41,136 nt of DNA. Source: Mycobacterium sp. (lineage in GTDB: Bacteria; Actinomycetota; Actinomycetes; Mycobacteriales; Mycobacteriaceae). The translations under genes were made by a program, and so were the position numbers. The notes beneath the pieces are model-generated. The model was given only the letters and a program-made list of their open reading frames with translations, was not told where the DNA came from and ran no database searches. The stretch spans positions 1-41,136 of the forward strand of contig JARLGR010000124.1 of assembly GCA_031292665.1 (NCBI GenBank), written 5' to 3'. Shown one piece after another: positions 28,112-36,358 of the stretch (within the stretch, counting starts at the first letter, position 1; each line of letters begins with the position of its first letter).

Positions 28112-29230
28112 ATGAGTACGTTGTTGACGCCGGCCACGGAAGCTCAGCCCCTTGCGGTGGCTCCACCGGTCGACGCCGAGTTCGGCGCTTGGCGGTCCAG
28201 GCTGCGGCGAGCCGTGCTCGGCGAGGTCGCCGAGTTCGCCTCACTCCGGGCCGCCGAGCTGGACGGGACGGGTGTCGACGCGGCCGGCCGCGTGCTCGTC
28301 GAGTTCGTCTCGGACGGCAAGTGCCTGCGGTCGACCTTCATGTATCTGGGGTGGCTGTGCGGCGCTGCGCCGAGCAGGGCGGCGTTGCGGGCCGCGGCCA
28401 GCCTGGAATTTTTGCAAGCCTTTGCGCTCCTGCAGGACGACGTCATGGACGCTTCGGCCGAACGGCGGGGCCGCCCGTCCGCGCACGTGCAGTTCGCCCA
28501 GTGGCACCGCCGACGCGGGTTGTCCGGCTCGTCTCGACGCTTCGGCGAATCCTCGGCCATCCTGCTGGGCGACCTCTGCCTGATCTGGGCCTCGCAGATG
28601 ATGCGGGAAAGCGGCGTCGAACCTGCGCGTCTGCTTGCGGTGTGGCCCCGCTACGACGAAATGCGCACCGAACTGGCGATAGGCCAATTCGCAGACCTGG
28701 CAGGCGATATCCGCAAACCGCCGTCGCTGGAGACGGTGCTCGACGTGGCTCGGCGCAAGTCGGGTAATTACACGGTGCGCCGGCCCCTGGAGATCGGCGC
28801 TGCGATGGCGGACTGCGACGATCGGACCCTGGCGCAGCTGGGTCGTTACGGCGCCGCCATCGGCGAAGCGTTCCAGCTTCGCGACGATGTCCTCGGTGTG
28901 TTCGGGTCGCCCGCAACCACGGGTAAACCCAACGGGGGAGACTTGCTGGAACGCAAGGCGACCAGCGTCGTGGTCGCCGCCCACCAGCTGGCCGACGCAA
29001 CGACTCGACAGGAGCTCACCGCGTTGATGAACAGCGGTCACCTCGACGACGCCGCCGTCGACCGGTGGAAAGCGTTGATTTCCGCCACCGGTGCGCTGCA
29101 GCTGATAGAAGGGATGATCAGCGACCGCGTCGCGGCCGCCCGAGAACAGGTCAGCGGCATGGCGATCGACGAGACCCTGCGCAGCGCGCTGGACAGCATG
29201 GCGGCCGCCTGCACGGACAGGGCCGTATAA
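28112..29230 (+). CDS. crtE: Geranylgeranyl diphosphate synthase (CrtE)
   Basis: This enzyme condenses IPP with allylic diphosphates to C20 GGPP, the entry to carotenoids. It has 372 residues from the ATG at 28112, the best start after a purine-rich GGGAGCGCGAGGG stretch; the frame is open to 27869. Motifs are GKCLRSTFMY (substrate Lys/Arg), the first aspartate-rich motif DDVMD (109-113) and the second, LRDDVLG (256-262). It is the first gene of the operon, 36 bp before crtI. Confidence 0.95.
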   Translation: MSTLLTPATEAQPLAVAPPVDAEFGAWRSRLRRAVLGEVAEFASLRAAELDGTGVDAAGRVLVEFVSDGKCLRSTFMYLGWLCGAAPSRAALRAAASLEFLQAFALLQDDVMDASAERRGRPSAHVQFAQWHRRRGLSGSSRRFGESSAILLGDLCLIWASQMMRESGVEPARLLAVWPRYDEMRTELAIGQFADLAGDIRKPPSLETVLDVARRKSGNYTVRRPLEIGAAMADCDDRTLAQLGRYGAAIGEAFQLRDDVLGVFGSPATTGKPNGGDLLERKATSVVVAAHQLADATTRQELTALMNSGHLDDAAVDRWKALISATGALQLIEGMISDRVAAAREQVSGMAIDETLRSALDSMAAACTDRAV

Positions 29231-29266
29231 CCATATGACGAGAACGAAGATGGGAGCACGTTGAGC

Positions 29267-30799
29267 ATGCGGACCGTCGAGGGACGAAGCGACCACGTGG
29301 TGGTGGTCGGTGCCGGCCTGGCGGGCCTTTCCGCCGCGCTGTACCTGGCCGGTAGGGGGCGCACGGTCACCGTCCTCGAACGGTACCCGTGGCCGGGCGG
29401 ACGGGCCGGCCGGCTCGACGTCGACGGCTACCGGGTCGACACCGGTCCGACGGTGCTGACCATGCCGGACATCATCGACGACGTCTTCGCGGCGGTCGGG
29501 GCGGACCGGTCCGGCCGCCTGGAGTTGCTGCCGGTCGATCCGGCCTACCGCGCGGTCTTCCGCGACGGCAGCGCGATCGATGTGCATGCCGACGCGGATC
29601 GGATGACCGCCGCGATCGAGGAGTTCGCCGGCTTCGGGCAGGCAGCGGGCTACCGGCAGCTGCGCGAGTGGCTCGAGCGCCTGTACCGCGTCGAGTTCGA
29701 CGGCTTCATCTCCGCCAACTTCGATTCCCCGCTGTCGCTGCTCACCCCCCAACTGGCGCAGCTGGCCGCGATCGGCGGCTTCCGCAAGTGGGAGCGCATG
29801 GTCAGGCGCCACATCACCGACCCACGGCTGGTGCGGGTCTTCACCTTCCAGTCGCTGTACGCCGGCGTCGCGCCGCGCGACGCCCTGGCCGCGTACGCGG
29901 TCATCGCCTACATGGACACCATCTCGGGCGTGGTGTTTCCGCGGGGCGGCGTCCGCGCGCTCCCCGACGCACTCGCCGCCGCGGCCGTCGACGCGGGAGT
30001 CCAGTTCCGCTATGGCGCCACGGTGACCGGGCTGGAACGCTCCGGCGGTCGGGTCGGCGCCGTGCGGACGGCCGACTCCGAACGCATCCCCTGCGATGCG
30101 GTGGTGCTGACGACCGAACTGCCGCAGACGTACGCCCTGCTGGGCCGGACACCGCGGCGCGCCGTGCCGCTTCGAGCGTCGCCGTCGGCCGTCGTCGCCC
30201 ATCTCGGATGCCGCTCCGTCACCGCCGAGACGCTGCATCACACCATACTGTTCGGTGACGCGTGGGATCGGACCTTCACCGACATCATCCGCGATGGGCA
30301 GCTCATGCAGGATCCGTCCCTACTGGTGACCCGCCCTACGGCCACCGACCCGGCGCTGGCTCCCGCCGGCCGCGACCTTCTGTACGTGCTCGCGCCCGCG
30401 CCGAACCTCGACCGCGGCACCGTCGACTGGGCCGGCGTCCGCGGCGCTTACACCCAAACCCTCATCGACGACGTCGCCGACCGGCTGCTTCCCGGCCTGC
30501 GCGACGATGTCCAGGTGCTGGACGTCGTCACACCCGCCGACTGGGCCCGCCAGGGGATGGCGGCCGGCAGCCCGTTCGCGCTGGCCCACACCTTCGCCCA
30601 GACCGGTCCGTTCCGCCCGGCGAACATGGTCCGCGGCATCGAGAACGCGGTGCTCGCCGGATCGTCGACCGTGCCCGGTGTGGGTGTGCCGACCGCGCTG
30701 ATCTCCGGGCGGCTGGCCGCGGACCGCATCACCGGGCCCAGTCACGGTCAAGCCGGCCGCTCGGCGACGCACATCGACACGAAAGCCAGATTGCCATGA
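29267..30799 (+). CDS. crtI: Phytoene desaturase (CrtI)
   Basis: This FAD enzyme takes phytoene to lycopene in four desaturations. It has 510 residues from the ATG at 29267 (a TTG at 29261 is also possible; GGGAG lies at 29252-29256). It shows the N-terminal dinucleotide-binding loop VVVVGAGLAGLSAALYLAG, then GRAGRLDVDGYRVDTGPTVL. The bacterial CrtI C-terminal signature is GSSTVPGVGVPTALISGRL. The stop overlaps crtB as ATGA. Confidence 0.96.
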   Translation: MRTVEGRSDHVVVVGAGLAGLSAALYLAGRGRTVTVLERYPWPGGRAGRLDVDGYRVDTGPTVLTMPDIIDDVFAAVGADRSGRLELLPVDPAYRAVFRDGSAIDVHADADRMTAAIEEFAGFGQAAGYRQLREWLERLYRVEFDGFISANFDSPLSLLTPQLAQLAAIGGFRKWERMVRRHITDPRLVRVFTFQSLYAGVAPRDALAAYAVIAYMDTISGVVFPRGGVRALPDALAAAAVDAGVQFRYGATVTGLERSGGRVGAVRTADSERIPCDAVVLTTELPQTYALLGRTPRRAVPLRASPSAVVAHLGCRSVTAETLHHTILFGDAWDRTFTDIIRDGQLMQDPSLLVTRPTATDPALAPAGRDLLYVLAPAPNLDRGTVDWAGVRGAYTQTLIDDVADRLLPGLRDDVQVLDVVTPADWARQGMAAGSPFALAHTFAQTGPFRPANMVRGIENAVLAGSSTVPGVGVPTALISGRLAADRITGPSHGQAGRSATHIDTKARLP

Positions 30800-31752
30800 T
30801 TCGCAGTGAGTTGGACGCAGCCCGGATCGACGAACCGCGCCTGCGCGACGGGTACCGCCGCTGCCGCGAACTCAACGCCGCGCACGGCCGCACGTTCTTC
30901 CTGGCCACCCGGCTGCTGGCGCCCGACCAGCGGCCCGCGATCCACGCGCTGTACGGCTTCGCCCGCTACGCCGACGACATCCTCGACGACCTCGATCCCA
31001 CCGTGGGCACCGACGTGCGGGCCGAACGGTTGCGGCAACTTTCCGACCAGTTTTTCGCCGGCGGCGATCACCCGGGAGATCCCGTCCTCGCGGCGGTAAC
31101 CCACACCGCGCGGCGCTACCGGATCGACCCGCAGTTGTTCGAAGACTTCCTGGCGTCGATGCGGATGGATCTGACGGTCACCGACTATCCCAACCGCGAC
31201 GCGCTCAACCTCTACATGCGCGGCTCCGCCGAAGCGATCGGCTTGCAGGTGCTGCCCGTGCTGGGCACCGTAGTGCCCGTCGAGGAGGCCGCACCGTACG
31301 CCGCGGCGCTGGGCCGGGCGTTCCAGCTCACGAACTTCCTGCGCGACGTCGACGAGGACCTGTTGCGCGGGCGGGTCTACCTGCCGGCCGACGAAATGGC
31401 GGCTCATGGCGTCGATCGCGAGCGGCTGATGTGGTGCCACCAGCACCGCCGCACCGATCCGCGGGTGCGCAACGCTCTGGCGGCCCAGCACGAAATCACC
31501 CGGCAGACTTACCGCTTCGCCGACGCCGGGATCGCCCTGCTCGCACCGCGCTCGCAGCCGTGCGTGGCGACCGCGTCGGAACTGTACGCGGAGATTCTGG
31601 AGCGCATCGAGGCCAGCGACTTTGCGGTGTTCACTCACCGCGCCACGGTCGGCAAGGCTCGACGACTGCAGGTCGCCGGTGTCGGACTGCTACGGTCTTG
31701 GCGGGCGCGCAACAGCGCGGGGAACGTTCCTGATCGTCCGGGAGCCGCATGA
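30796..31752 (+). CDS. crtB: Phytoene synthase (CrtB)
   Basis: This enzyme joins two GGPP to phytoene. It has 318 residues from the ATG at 30796. The first aspartate-rich motif is YADDILDD, the second DVDEDLLRGRVYLP, and YMRGSAEAIGLQVLPVLG lies between them. All are diagnostic for squalene/phytoene synthases, with the 'RG.VYLP' signature. It overlaps crtI and crtYc by 4 bases each, so the three are probably translated as one coupled unit. Confidence 0.96.
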   Translation: MIRSELDAARIDEPRLRDGYRRCRELNAAHGRTFFLATRLLAPDQRPAIHALYGFARYADDILDDLDPTVGTDVRAERLRQLSDQFFAGGDHPGDPVLAAVTHTARRYRIDPQLFEDFLASMRMDLTVTDYPNRDALNLYMRGSAEAIGLQVLPVLGTVVPVEEAAPYAAALGRAFQLTNFLRDVDEDLLRGRVYLPADEMAAHGVDRERLMWCHQHRRTDPRVRNALAAQHEITRQTYRFADAGIALLAPRSQPCVATASELYAEILERIEASDFAVFTHRATVGKARRLQVAGVGLLRSWRARNSAGNVPDRPGAA

Positions 31753-32072
31753 GCGATCGGTGGCAGTACCTTTTGGTTCTGGCCGCGTGCCTGGCGATCA
31801 CCGCCCCCCTGGAAATGTTCGGTCCCGGCGTCTACCGCCAGTGGCGGCGGGTCGCCCGCTCGGTCCTGCCGGTGGCGCTCACCTTCGTCATGTGGGACGA
31901 GATAGCGGTCGCCGCGCACGTGTGGAGGTACAACACCACCTACATCAGCGGCCTGAACGTCCCGTTCCGGGTGCCGATCGAAGAGGTGTTGTTCTTCCTC
32001 GTCATTCCGGTGTGCGGGCTGCTGACCTTCAACGCCGTCAGCACCATCCTGGATAAGGTCGGCCGCCGATGA
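31749..32072 (+). CDS. crtYc: Lycopene cyclase subunit CrtYc
   Basis: This is one half of the heterodimeric actinobacterial lycopene beta-cyclase. It has 107 residues with three predicted membrane helices and the family motif PIEEVLFF (76-83). With CrtYd it closes beta rings on lycopene. It starts at the ATGA shared with crtB and ends in an ATGA shared with crtYd. Two separate short genes, rather than a fused cyclase, is the normal state in mycobacteria and corynebacteria. Confidence 0.94.
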   Translation: MSDRWQYLLVLAACLAITAPLEMFGPGVYRQWRRVARSVLPVALTFVMWDEIAVAAHVWRYNTTYISGLNVPFRVPIEEVLFFLVIPVCGLLTFNAVSTILDKVGRR

Positions 32073-32380
32073 CCGGCGTGGGTTACACCGTGCCCGCCGT
32101 ACTGACCGTCGTGGCCGTGTGCGTGATGGAGTTGGCGCTGCTGCGCACGGGCTTGTTCCGGCGGGCCGCCTACTGGCTGTCGATGCTGATCGTGCTCGGG
32201 TTTCAGGTACCGGTCGACGGGTGGCTGACCAAACTCAGCTCCCCCATCGTGATCTACGACGATCACCAAACCACCGGCCTACGGTTCCCCTTCGACATCC
32301 CGATCGAGGATTTCCTGTTCGGCTTCGCTCTGGTCACCGCAGTGCTGCTGCTGTGGGAACGGCAACGTGCGCGTGGGTGA
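32069..32380 (+). CDS. crtYd: Lycopene cyclase subunit CrtYd
   Basis: This second cyclase subunit has 103 residues, three predicted membrane helices and the matching motif PIEDFLFGF near residue 78. It is homologous in layout to CrtYc, and both are needed for activity in known systems. It overlaps crtYc by 4 bases. The downstream methyltransferase starts within its last codons (GTG at 32367 or 32373). Confidence 0.94.
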   Translation: MTGVGYTVPAVLTVVAVCVMELALLRTGLFRRAAYWLSMLIVLGFQVPVDGWLTKLSSPIVIYDDHQTTGLRFPFDIPIEDFLFGFALVTAVLLLWERQRARG

Positions 32381-33092
32381 ACTCGGCCTGGCCCCTGGCG
32401 ACCTGTCGGGCGCATTCGACGCCGGGGCCGCAGCATACGACGGGCTCGTCGGCGCCAACCCGTGGTATCACTCCCAGTTGCGGCTGTCGGCGCACCGCAT
32501 GCGAATCCCAAACCGCGGCAAGGGATTACAGCTACTCGACGCAGGATGCGGCACCGGTGCGTCTACGGCCGCCCTGCTCGCCGTCGCGCCGGAGGCCGAC
32601 ATCGTCGCCGTGGACGCGTCGCGGGGCATGCTCGACGCGGCCGTCGCCAAGGACTGGCCCTCGTCGGTACGGTTCGTGCACTCTCCCGTCGAGCGACTGG
32701 CCGAGCACGGCATCACCGGACCGTTCGACGGCATCCTGGCCGCCTACCTGATCCGCAACCTGGCCGACCCGGACGACCAATTGCGGACGTTCCGCACGCT
32801 CCTGCGCCCCGGCGGCACCCTGGCCGTGCACGAGTATTCGGTGCGCGATTCCCGGGCCGCCACGCGGATCTGGCACGCCGCGTGCTGGGGCATCATCATC
32901 CCCGCCGGGTGGTGGCGCACCCGCGACACCACGCTGTACCGCTACCTGTGGCGAAGCGTGCTGGCTTTCGACGGCGCGGCACGGTTCCGGCAACGACTCG
33001 ATGACGCCGGCTTCACCGCGGTGCACAGCGAAACGGTACCGGGCTGGGAGGCCAACATCGTGCACACTTTCCTCGCGGACGCGCCACGATGA
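32367..33092 (+). CDS. SAM-dependent methyltransferase of the carotenoid operon (CrtT-like)
   Basis: This is a 241-residue class I methyltransferase. Motif I is LLDAGCGTGASTAALLA, followed by ADIVAVDASRGML and an LRPGGTLAVHEYSVRDS segment like UbiE/menaquinone-type enzymes. A methyltransferase homologue (crtT) sits in the crtY-crtT-crtU group of Streptomyces; its function there is unclear as far as I know. Coupling to crtYd and crtU (ATGA) argues for action on a carotenoid or quinone partner. The start could be the GTG at 32367 or 32373. Confidence 0.85.
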   Translation: MRVGELGLAPGDLSGAFDAGAAAYDGLVGANPWYHSQLRLSAHRMRIPNRGKGLQLLDAGCGTGASTAALLAVAPEADIVAVDASRGMLDAAVAKDWPSSVRFVHSPVERLAEHGITGPFDGILAAYLIRNLADPDDQLRTFRTLLRPGGTLAVHEYSVRDSRAATRIWHAACWGIIIPAGWWRTRDTTLYRYLWRSVLAFDGAARFRQRLDDAGFTAVHSETVPGWEANIVHTFLADAPR

Positions 33093-34669
33093 CCGATTAC
33101 ACGATGATCGCTCTGGGGACCGACCGCCGTCGCCAAACAATCCCCGCCACAAGGGGATTTCCGGACGCCGGCGCGCTGCCGTCGCGCCCCCGCGTGGTCG
33201 TCGTCGGCGGCGGCATAGCGGGACTGAGCGCCGCCACCGGCCTGGCCGAACGCGGGGTCGCCGTCGAGGTGATCGAACGCGAACCCTACCTCGGCGGCCG
33301 GGTCGGCGGCTGGACCGAGCACGGGTCGGAGCCGGGCCCGGAACCGGCCCCGAAACCGGCCCCGAAACTGGCGATGAATCGCGGCTTTCACGCATTCTTC
33401 CGGCAGTACTACAACCTGCGCGCCCTGCTCGCGCGGATCGACCCGCAGTTGCGGATGCTCACCCCCGTCGACGACTACCCGCTCATCGACGGCGCGGGCC
33501 GACGCGACACCTTCCGCGGGCTGCCGCAGACCCCACCCTGGAACGCCGTGGCCTTCGCGGCGCGCAGTCCCACCTTCCGGCTCCGCGACTTCCTCCACCT
33601 CGACGCCCGGGCGGCCGCGCCACTGGCCGCGGTGTCGGTGCCCGGAATCTACCAGCGGCTCGATCACATTGACGCCGCAGCGTTTCTGGAGAACATCGGT
33701 TTCCCCGAAGCCGCCAGGCACCTGGCATTCGAGGTCTTTTCACGCAGCTTCTTCGCCGACCCGTCGCGGCTGTCCGCGGCCGAGTTGGCGACCATGTTCC
33801 ACATCTATTTCCTGGGCTCCAGCGAGGGCCTCATCTTCGATGTCCCGACCGCGAACTACGACACCGCCCTCTGGGGGCCACTGCAGCGCTACCTCGAAGC
33901 GCGGGACGTACGGTTCCGGCTCGGCACGAGCGTGTCGCGCATCGACACAAGCTCCGCCGAACCTTTCCGAGTGCACACCGACTCGGGTGATCAGCTGGAC
34001 GCGGACGGGGTGGTCCTGGCCACCGACGTCGCCGGCCTACAGCGGATCGTCTCCGCATCAAGCGACCTCGCAAGCGAGGAGTGGCGTGGGCAGATAGCGC
34101 AGATGGGGATCGCCCCGCCCTTCGCGGTGCATCGGCTGTGGCTCGACCGCCCCGTCGCAGCGGACCGGTCGGCGTTCCTGGGCACCGCCGGCCACAAGCC
34201 GCTCGACAACATCAGTGTGCTCGAGCGCTACGAGCGCGAAGCCGGCGAGTGGGCCCGCACGCACCGCGGTTCCGTCGTCGAACTGCATGCTTACGCCCTC
34301 GAATCCGCCGCATCCACCCCGGCCGCGGTAAGCCAACTCCACCGGATCTATCCGGAAACCGCCGAGGCACAAGTGCTTCACGAGCGTTCGCTGGAACGCG
34401 GTGACTGCCCGCTCTTCCCGCCCGGATCTTACGAGCGCCGACCGAAGGTCGCCACGCCCCATCCCGGTCTGCTGCTGGCCGGCGATGCCATCCGCGTCGA
34501 CTTGCCGGTGGCACTCATGGAACGCGCCGCCACCACCGGGTGGTGCGCCGCCAACCGATTGTTGACATCATGGGGGTTGGCCGGACACCCGCTGCACACC
34601 GTACCCACCACAGGCCGCTCGCCGCTGCTCCGGTGGCTGGCCACCCGTGAAAGGGCCGCCCGATCATGA
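33089..34669 (+). CDS. crtU: Beta-carotene desaturase/methylase (isorenieratene synthase, CrtU)
   Basis: This flavoenzyme desaturates beta-ionone rings and shifts a methyl group to give aromatic phi-rings (isorenieratene). It has 526 residues. The FAD loop VVVVGGGIAGLSAATG contains GGGIAG at 40-45, followed by GGRVGGW. The hallmark NRGFHAFFRQYYNLRALL and the FSRSFFADPSRLSAAELA region are present. Between the FAD loop and that hallmark is a Pro/Ala/Lys-rich insertion coded by imperfect 12-bp repeats (33328-33373). The ATG overlaps the methyltransferase stop, and its own stop overlaps the Rieske gene. Confidence 0.93.
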   Translation: MTDYTMIALGTDRRRQTIPATRGFPDAGALPSRPRVVVVGGGIAGLSAATGLAERGVAVEVIEREPYLGGRVGGWTEHGSEPGPEPAPKPAPKLAMNRGFHAFFRQYYNLRALLARIDPQLRMLTPVDDYPLIDGAGRRDTFRGLPQTPPWNAVAFAARSPTFRLRDFLHLDARAAAPLAAVSVPGIYQRLDHIDAAAFLENIGFPEAARHLAFEVFSRSFFADPSRLSAAELATMFHIYFLGSSEGLIFDVPTANYDTALWGPLQRYLEARDVRFRLGTSVSRIDTSSAEPFRVHTDSGDQLDADGVVLATDVAGLQRIVSASSDLASEEWRGQIAQMGIAPPFAVHRLWLDRPVAADRSAFLGTAGHKPLDNISVLERYEREAGEWARTHRGSVVELHAYALESAASTPAAVSQLHRIYPETAEAQVLHERSLERGDCPLFPPGSYERRPKVATPHPGLLLAGDAIRVDLPVALMERAATTGWCAANRLLTSWGLAGHPLHTVPTTGRSPLLRWLATRERAARS

Positions 34670-35664
34670 ACATCCGCGGAAAGTTTCGGCAGATATGGCC
34701 CAAAGACGTTCCGCTGCAAGCCCTCCCGCGCACGTCATGGGCCAATCAGCGCCCGACCTACCGCGAGGCCGAGCCCGCGATCATCGAAGCAGCGCTGCGT
34801 CGTTCCCGGCACAAGCCCACCGGCAACTGGTACGCCTTCGCCGCGAGCCGCGACGTACGCGCCGGCCGGCCGTTCGGCGCGCGCGTCGCCGGGGTCGAGG
34901 TCGTCGCCTGGCGAGACCGCCTCGGCAGCCTTCGCGTCGGTCCGCGCAGTTGCCCACACCTGGGCGCCGACCTCGCCACCGGAGTCGTGCAAGACGGTGC
35001 GTTGATCTGCCGCTGGCATGGCTTGGCGCTCGACGGCACCGAGCGCAACTTCGGCTGGTGCCCTTTGCCCGGCCACGACGACGGCACGCTGGTGTGGGTG
35101 CGCCTCGACAAGGTCGGCGGCGAGGAGCCGTTGGACGAGCCGGTGATTCCGGTCAGGCCGACCGGCGACACACTGACCGCCGTCACCCGCGTGGTCGGAG
35201 TCTGCGAGCCGACGGACGTTATGGCCAACCGACTCGATCCCTGGCACGGCGCATGGTTTCACCCGTACTCCTTCACCGCGCTCGAGGTCCTCACGACGCC
35301 CACCGAACACGCCGACCGCTTCCTGGTCGCGGTCACCTTCCGGATGGGCCGCTTTGGCGCACCCGTCATCGCGGAGTTCACGTGCCCGGAGTCACGCACC
35401 ATCGTGATGCGCATCGTGGACGGCGAGGGAGTCGGCAGCACGGTCGAAACCCACACCACGCCAATCGGTTTGGGGCCCGACGGCCGGCCCCGGACCGCCG
35501 TGCTGGAAGCCAGCTTCGCGCATTCCGACCGTCTTGGATTCAAGCGCGCGACCCGGGTGGCGCCACTGATCTCACCGTTGATGCGGTATGCGGCCGGCCG
35601 CCTGTGGCGCGACGACCTCGCCTACGCCGAGCGACGGTACGAGGTGCGCGCCTCGCGACCGTGA
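34666..35664 (+). CDS. Rieske [2Fe-2S] protein with DUF5914-type C-domain, carotenoid operon
   Basis: This is a 332-residue protein. The Rieske ligands are Cys96 and His98 (CPHLG) and Cys115 and His118 (CRWHG). The C-terminal 200 residues (MANRLDPWHGAWFHPYSF ... TPIGLGPDGRPRTAVLEAS) resemble the DUF5914 region that I recall accompanying Rieske proteins near actinobacterial crt genes. That region has His/Asp candidates for a mononuclear iron site. I infer an oxygenase acting late in the pathway, perhaps ring hydroxylation of isorenieratene; no substrate is proven here. It starts in the ATGA shared with crtU. Confidence 0.85.
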   Translation: MNIRGKFRQIWPKDVPLQALPRTSWANQRPTYREAEPAIIEAALRRSRHKPTGNWYAFAASRDVRAGRPFGARVAGVEVVAWRDRLGSLRVGPRSCPHLGADLATGVVQDGALICRWHGLALDGTERNFGWCPLPGHDDGTLVWVRLDKVGGEEPLDEPVIPVRPTGDTLTAVTRVVGVCEPTDVMANRLDPWHGAWFHPYSFTALEVLTTPTEHADRFLVAVTFRMGRFGAPVIAEFTCPESRTIVMRIVDGEGVGSTVETHTTPIGLGPDGRPRTAVLEASFAHSDRLGFKRATRVAPLISPLMRYAAGRLWRDDLAYAERRYEVRASRP

Positions 35665-35678
35665 AAGGCGTGTCCGTG

Positions 35679-36047
35679 ATGAAGAAGTTGTATTCCGCCA
35701 CCGTCGTGGCGGCCGTCGTCACCCACTTCGCGTACCTCTTGTACCTGCCGGTGGGCGGTTTCCTGGCGCTACGCTGGCCACGAACCATGGTGTTGCACGT
35801 GCCCACGGTGGCCTGGGGGGTCGCGGTCGTCAAATCGGAGCTTCCCTGCCCGTTGACGTCGCTGGAATCGTGGGCGCGCCATCGGGCGGAGATGGAGCCG
35901 CTGCCGACCACGGGATTCATCGACCGCTATGTCGCCGGGGTCCTCTACCCGACCGGCCGCACGGGTCCCGCGCAGGCACTGGCGTTCGTCGCGGCCGCCG
36001 TCTCCTGGGGAGCGTTGGCGAGGCGGCGTCTCGCCCCCGGTCTCTAG
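35679..36047 (+). CDS. DUF2784 small membrane protein
   Basis: This is a 122-residue protein with about three membrane helices (ATVVAAVVTHFAYLLYLPVGG, a central helix, and a final ALAFVAAAVSWGALA). The family pattern is 'VVTHFAYLLY...GG', W..H and SELPCPLTSLE. The ATG at 35679 has AAAGGCG 8 bases upstream; a GTG at 35661 that overlaps the Rieske stop would add 6 residues. It is the likely last gene of the crt operon. Function unknown; a role in holding pigment enzymes or pigment in the membrane is only a guess. Its TAG shares bases with the convergent gene's stop (CTAG, 36044-36047). Confidence 0.8.
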   Translation: MKKLYSATVVAAVVTHFAYLLYLPVGGFLALRWPRTMVLHVPTVAWGVAVVKSELPCPLTSLESWARHRAEMEPLPTTGFIDRYVAGVLYPTGRTGPAQALAFVAAAVSWGALARRRLAPGL

Positions 36048-36289
36048 CGCGCGGGCCCGGCGACGGCAGGCTCCGGTGCGTCGACCGGTGCGGGGGTGGC
36101 CGTAAAGGTGTCGGCGTGACGCTCGCGAGAATTGCGTCGCCACACAAACCACGCCCCAGCCGATAGGGCGATGGCCAACAGGATGGCGGTGGGCCACATG
36201 GCCAACTGGGCGAGCCACAGTCGCCGCTGTAACAGCAACACCCTCCGTTGACCGTCTCGAACACCCCGCAGGGCAGATTTGACGCTCAC
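36044..36289 (-). CDS. Small single-helix membrane protein, SigF-type leaderless gene
   Basis: This hypothetical protein has one central helix (MWPTAILLAIALSAGAWFVW) and a basic N-terminus; I do not recognise a family. The longest frame starts at an ATG at 36340, but a SigF-type promoter (36324-36300) lies inside that extension. Transcription should therefore begin about 36290, and the GTG at 36289 is the likelier start (81 residues, probably leaderless). It converges on the DUF2784 gene with overlapping stop codons. Confidence 0.65.
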   Translation of the reverse strand: MSVKSALRGVRDGQRRVLLLQRRLWLAQLAMWPTAILLAIALSAGAWFVWRRNSRERHADTFTATPAPVDAPEPAVAGPAR

Positions 36290-36299
36290 CGCGACATTT

Positions 36300-36324
36300 A
36301 TACCCGAGCGACGCGGGGTCAAAC
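36300..36324 (-). promoter_or_regulatory. SigF-type promoter, reverse strand
   Basis: On the reverse strand GTTT (36324-36321) is separated by exactly 15 bases from GGGTAT (36305-36300), a full match to the SigF consensus as I know it. The -35 is the left half of the palindrome AAACGTTT (36321-36328). Confidence 0.7.
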
Positions 36325-36349
36325 GTTTGGCTGACGGCATCAGGGGCTA
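36325..36349 (+). promoter_or_regulatory. SigF-like promoter for the LapA-domain gene
   Basis: GTTT (36325-36328) and GGGCTA (36344-36349) are separated by 15 bases. The -10 differs from GGGTAT in two positions. The LapA-domain ATG is 9 bases past it, so the message may be leaderless. It shares the AAACGTTT palindrome with the reverse promoter. Confidence 0.45.
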
Positions 36350-36358
36350 GTCACCAGC

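Noticed and set aside
28241..30241. 666-codon open frame on the reverse strand across crtE and crtI
   Set aside because: It is antisense to two clear enzymes, has no domain-like pattern and is Arg/Gln/His-rich as expected for a GC-rich shadow frame.
31749..32380. crtYc and crtYd as fragments of one broken cyclase
   Set aside because: Two short subunits joined by ATGA are the normal actinobacterial arrangement.
34647..35660. Upstream part of the long frame that contains the DUF2784 protein
   Set aside because: It is out of frame with the Rieske gene and Arg-rich; only the last 122 codons from 35679 look like protein.
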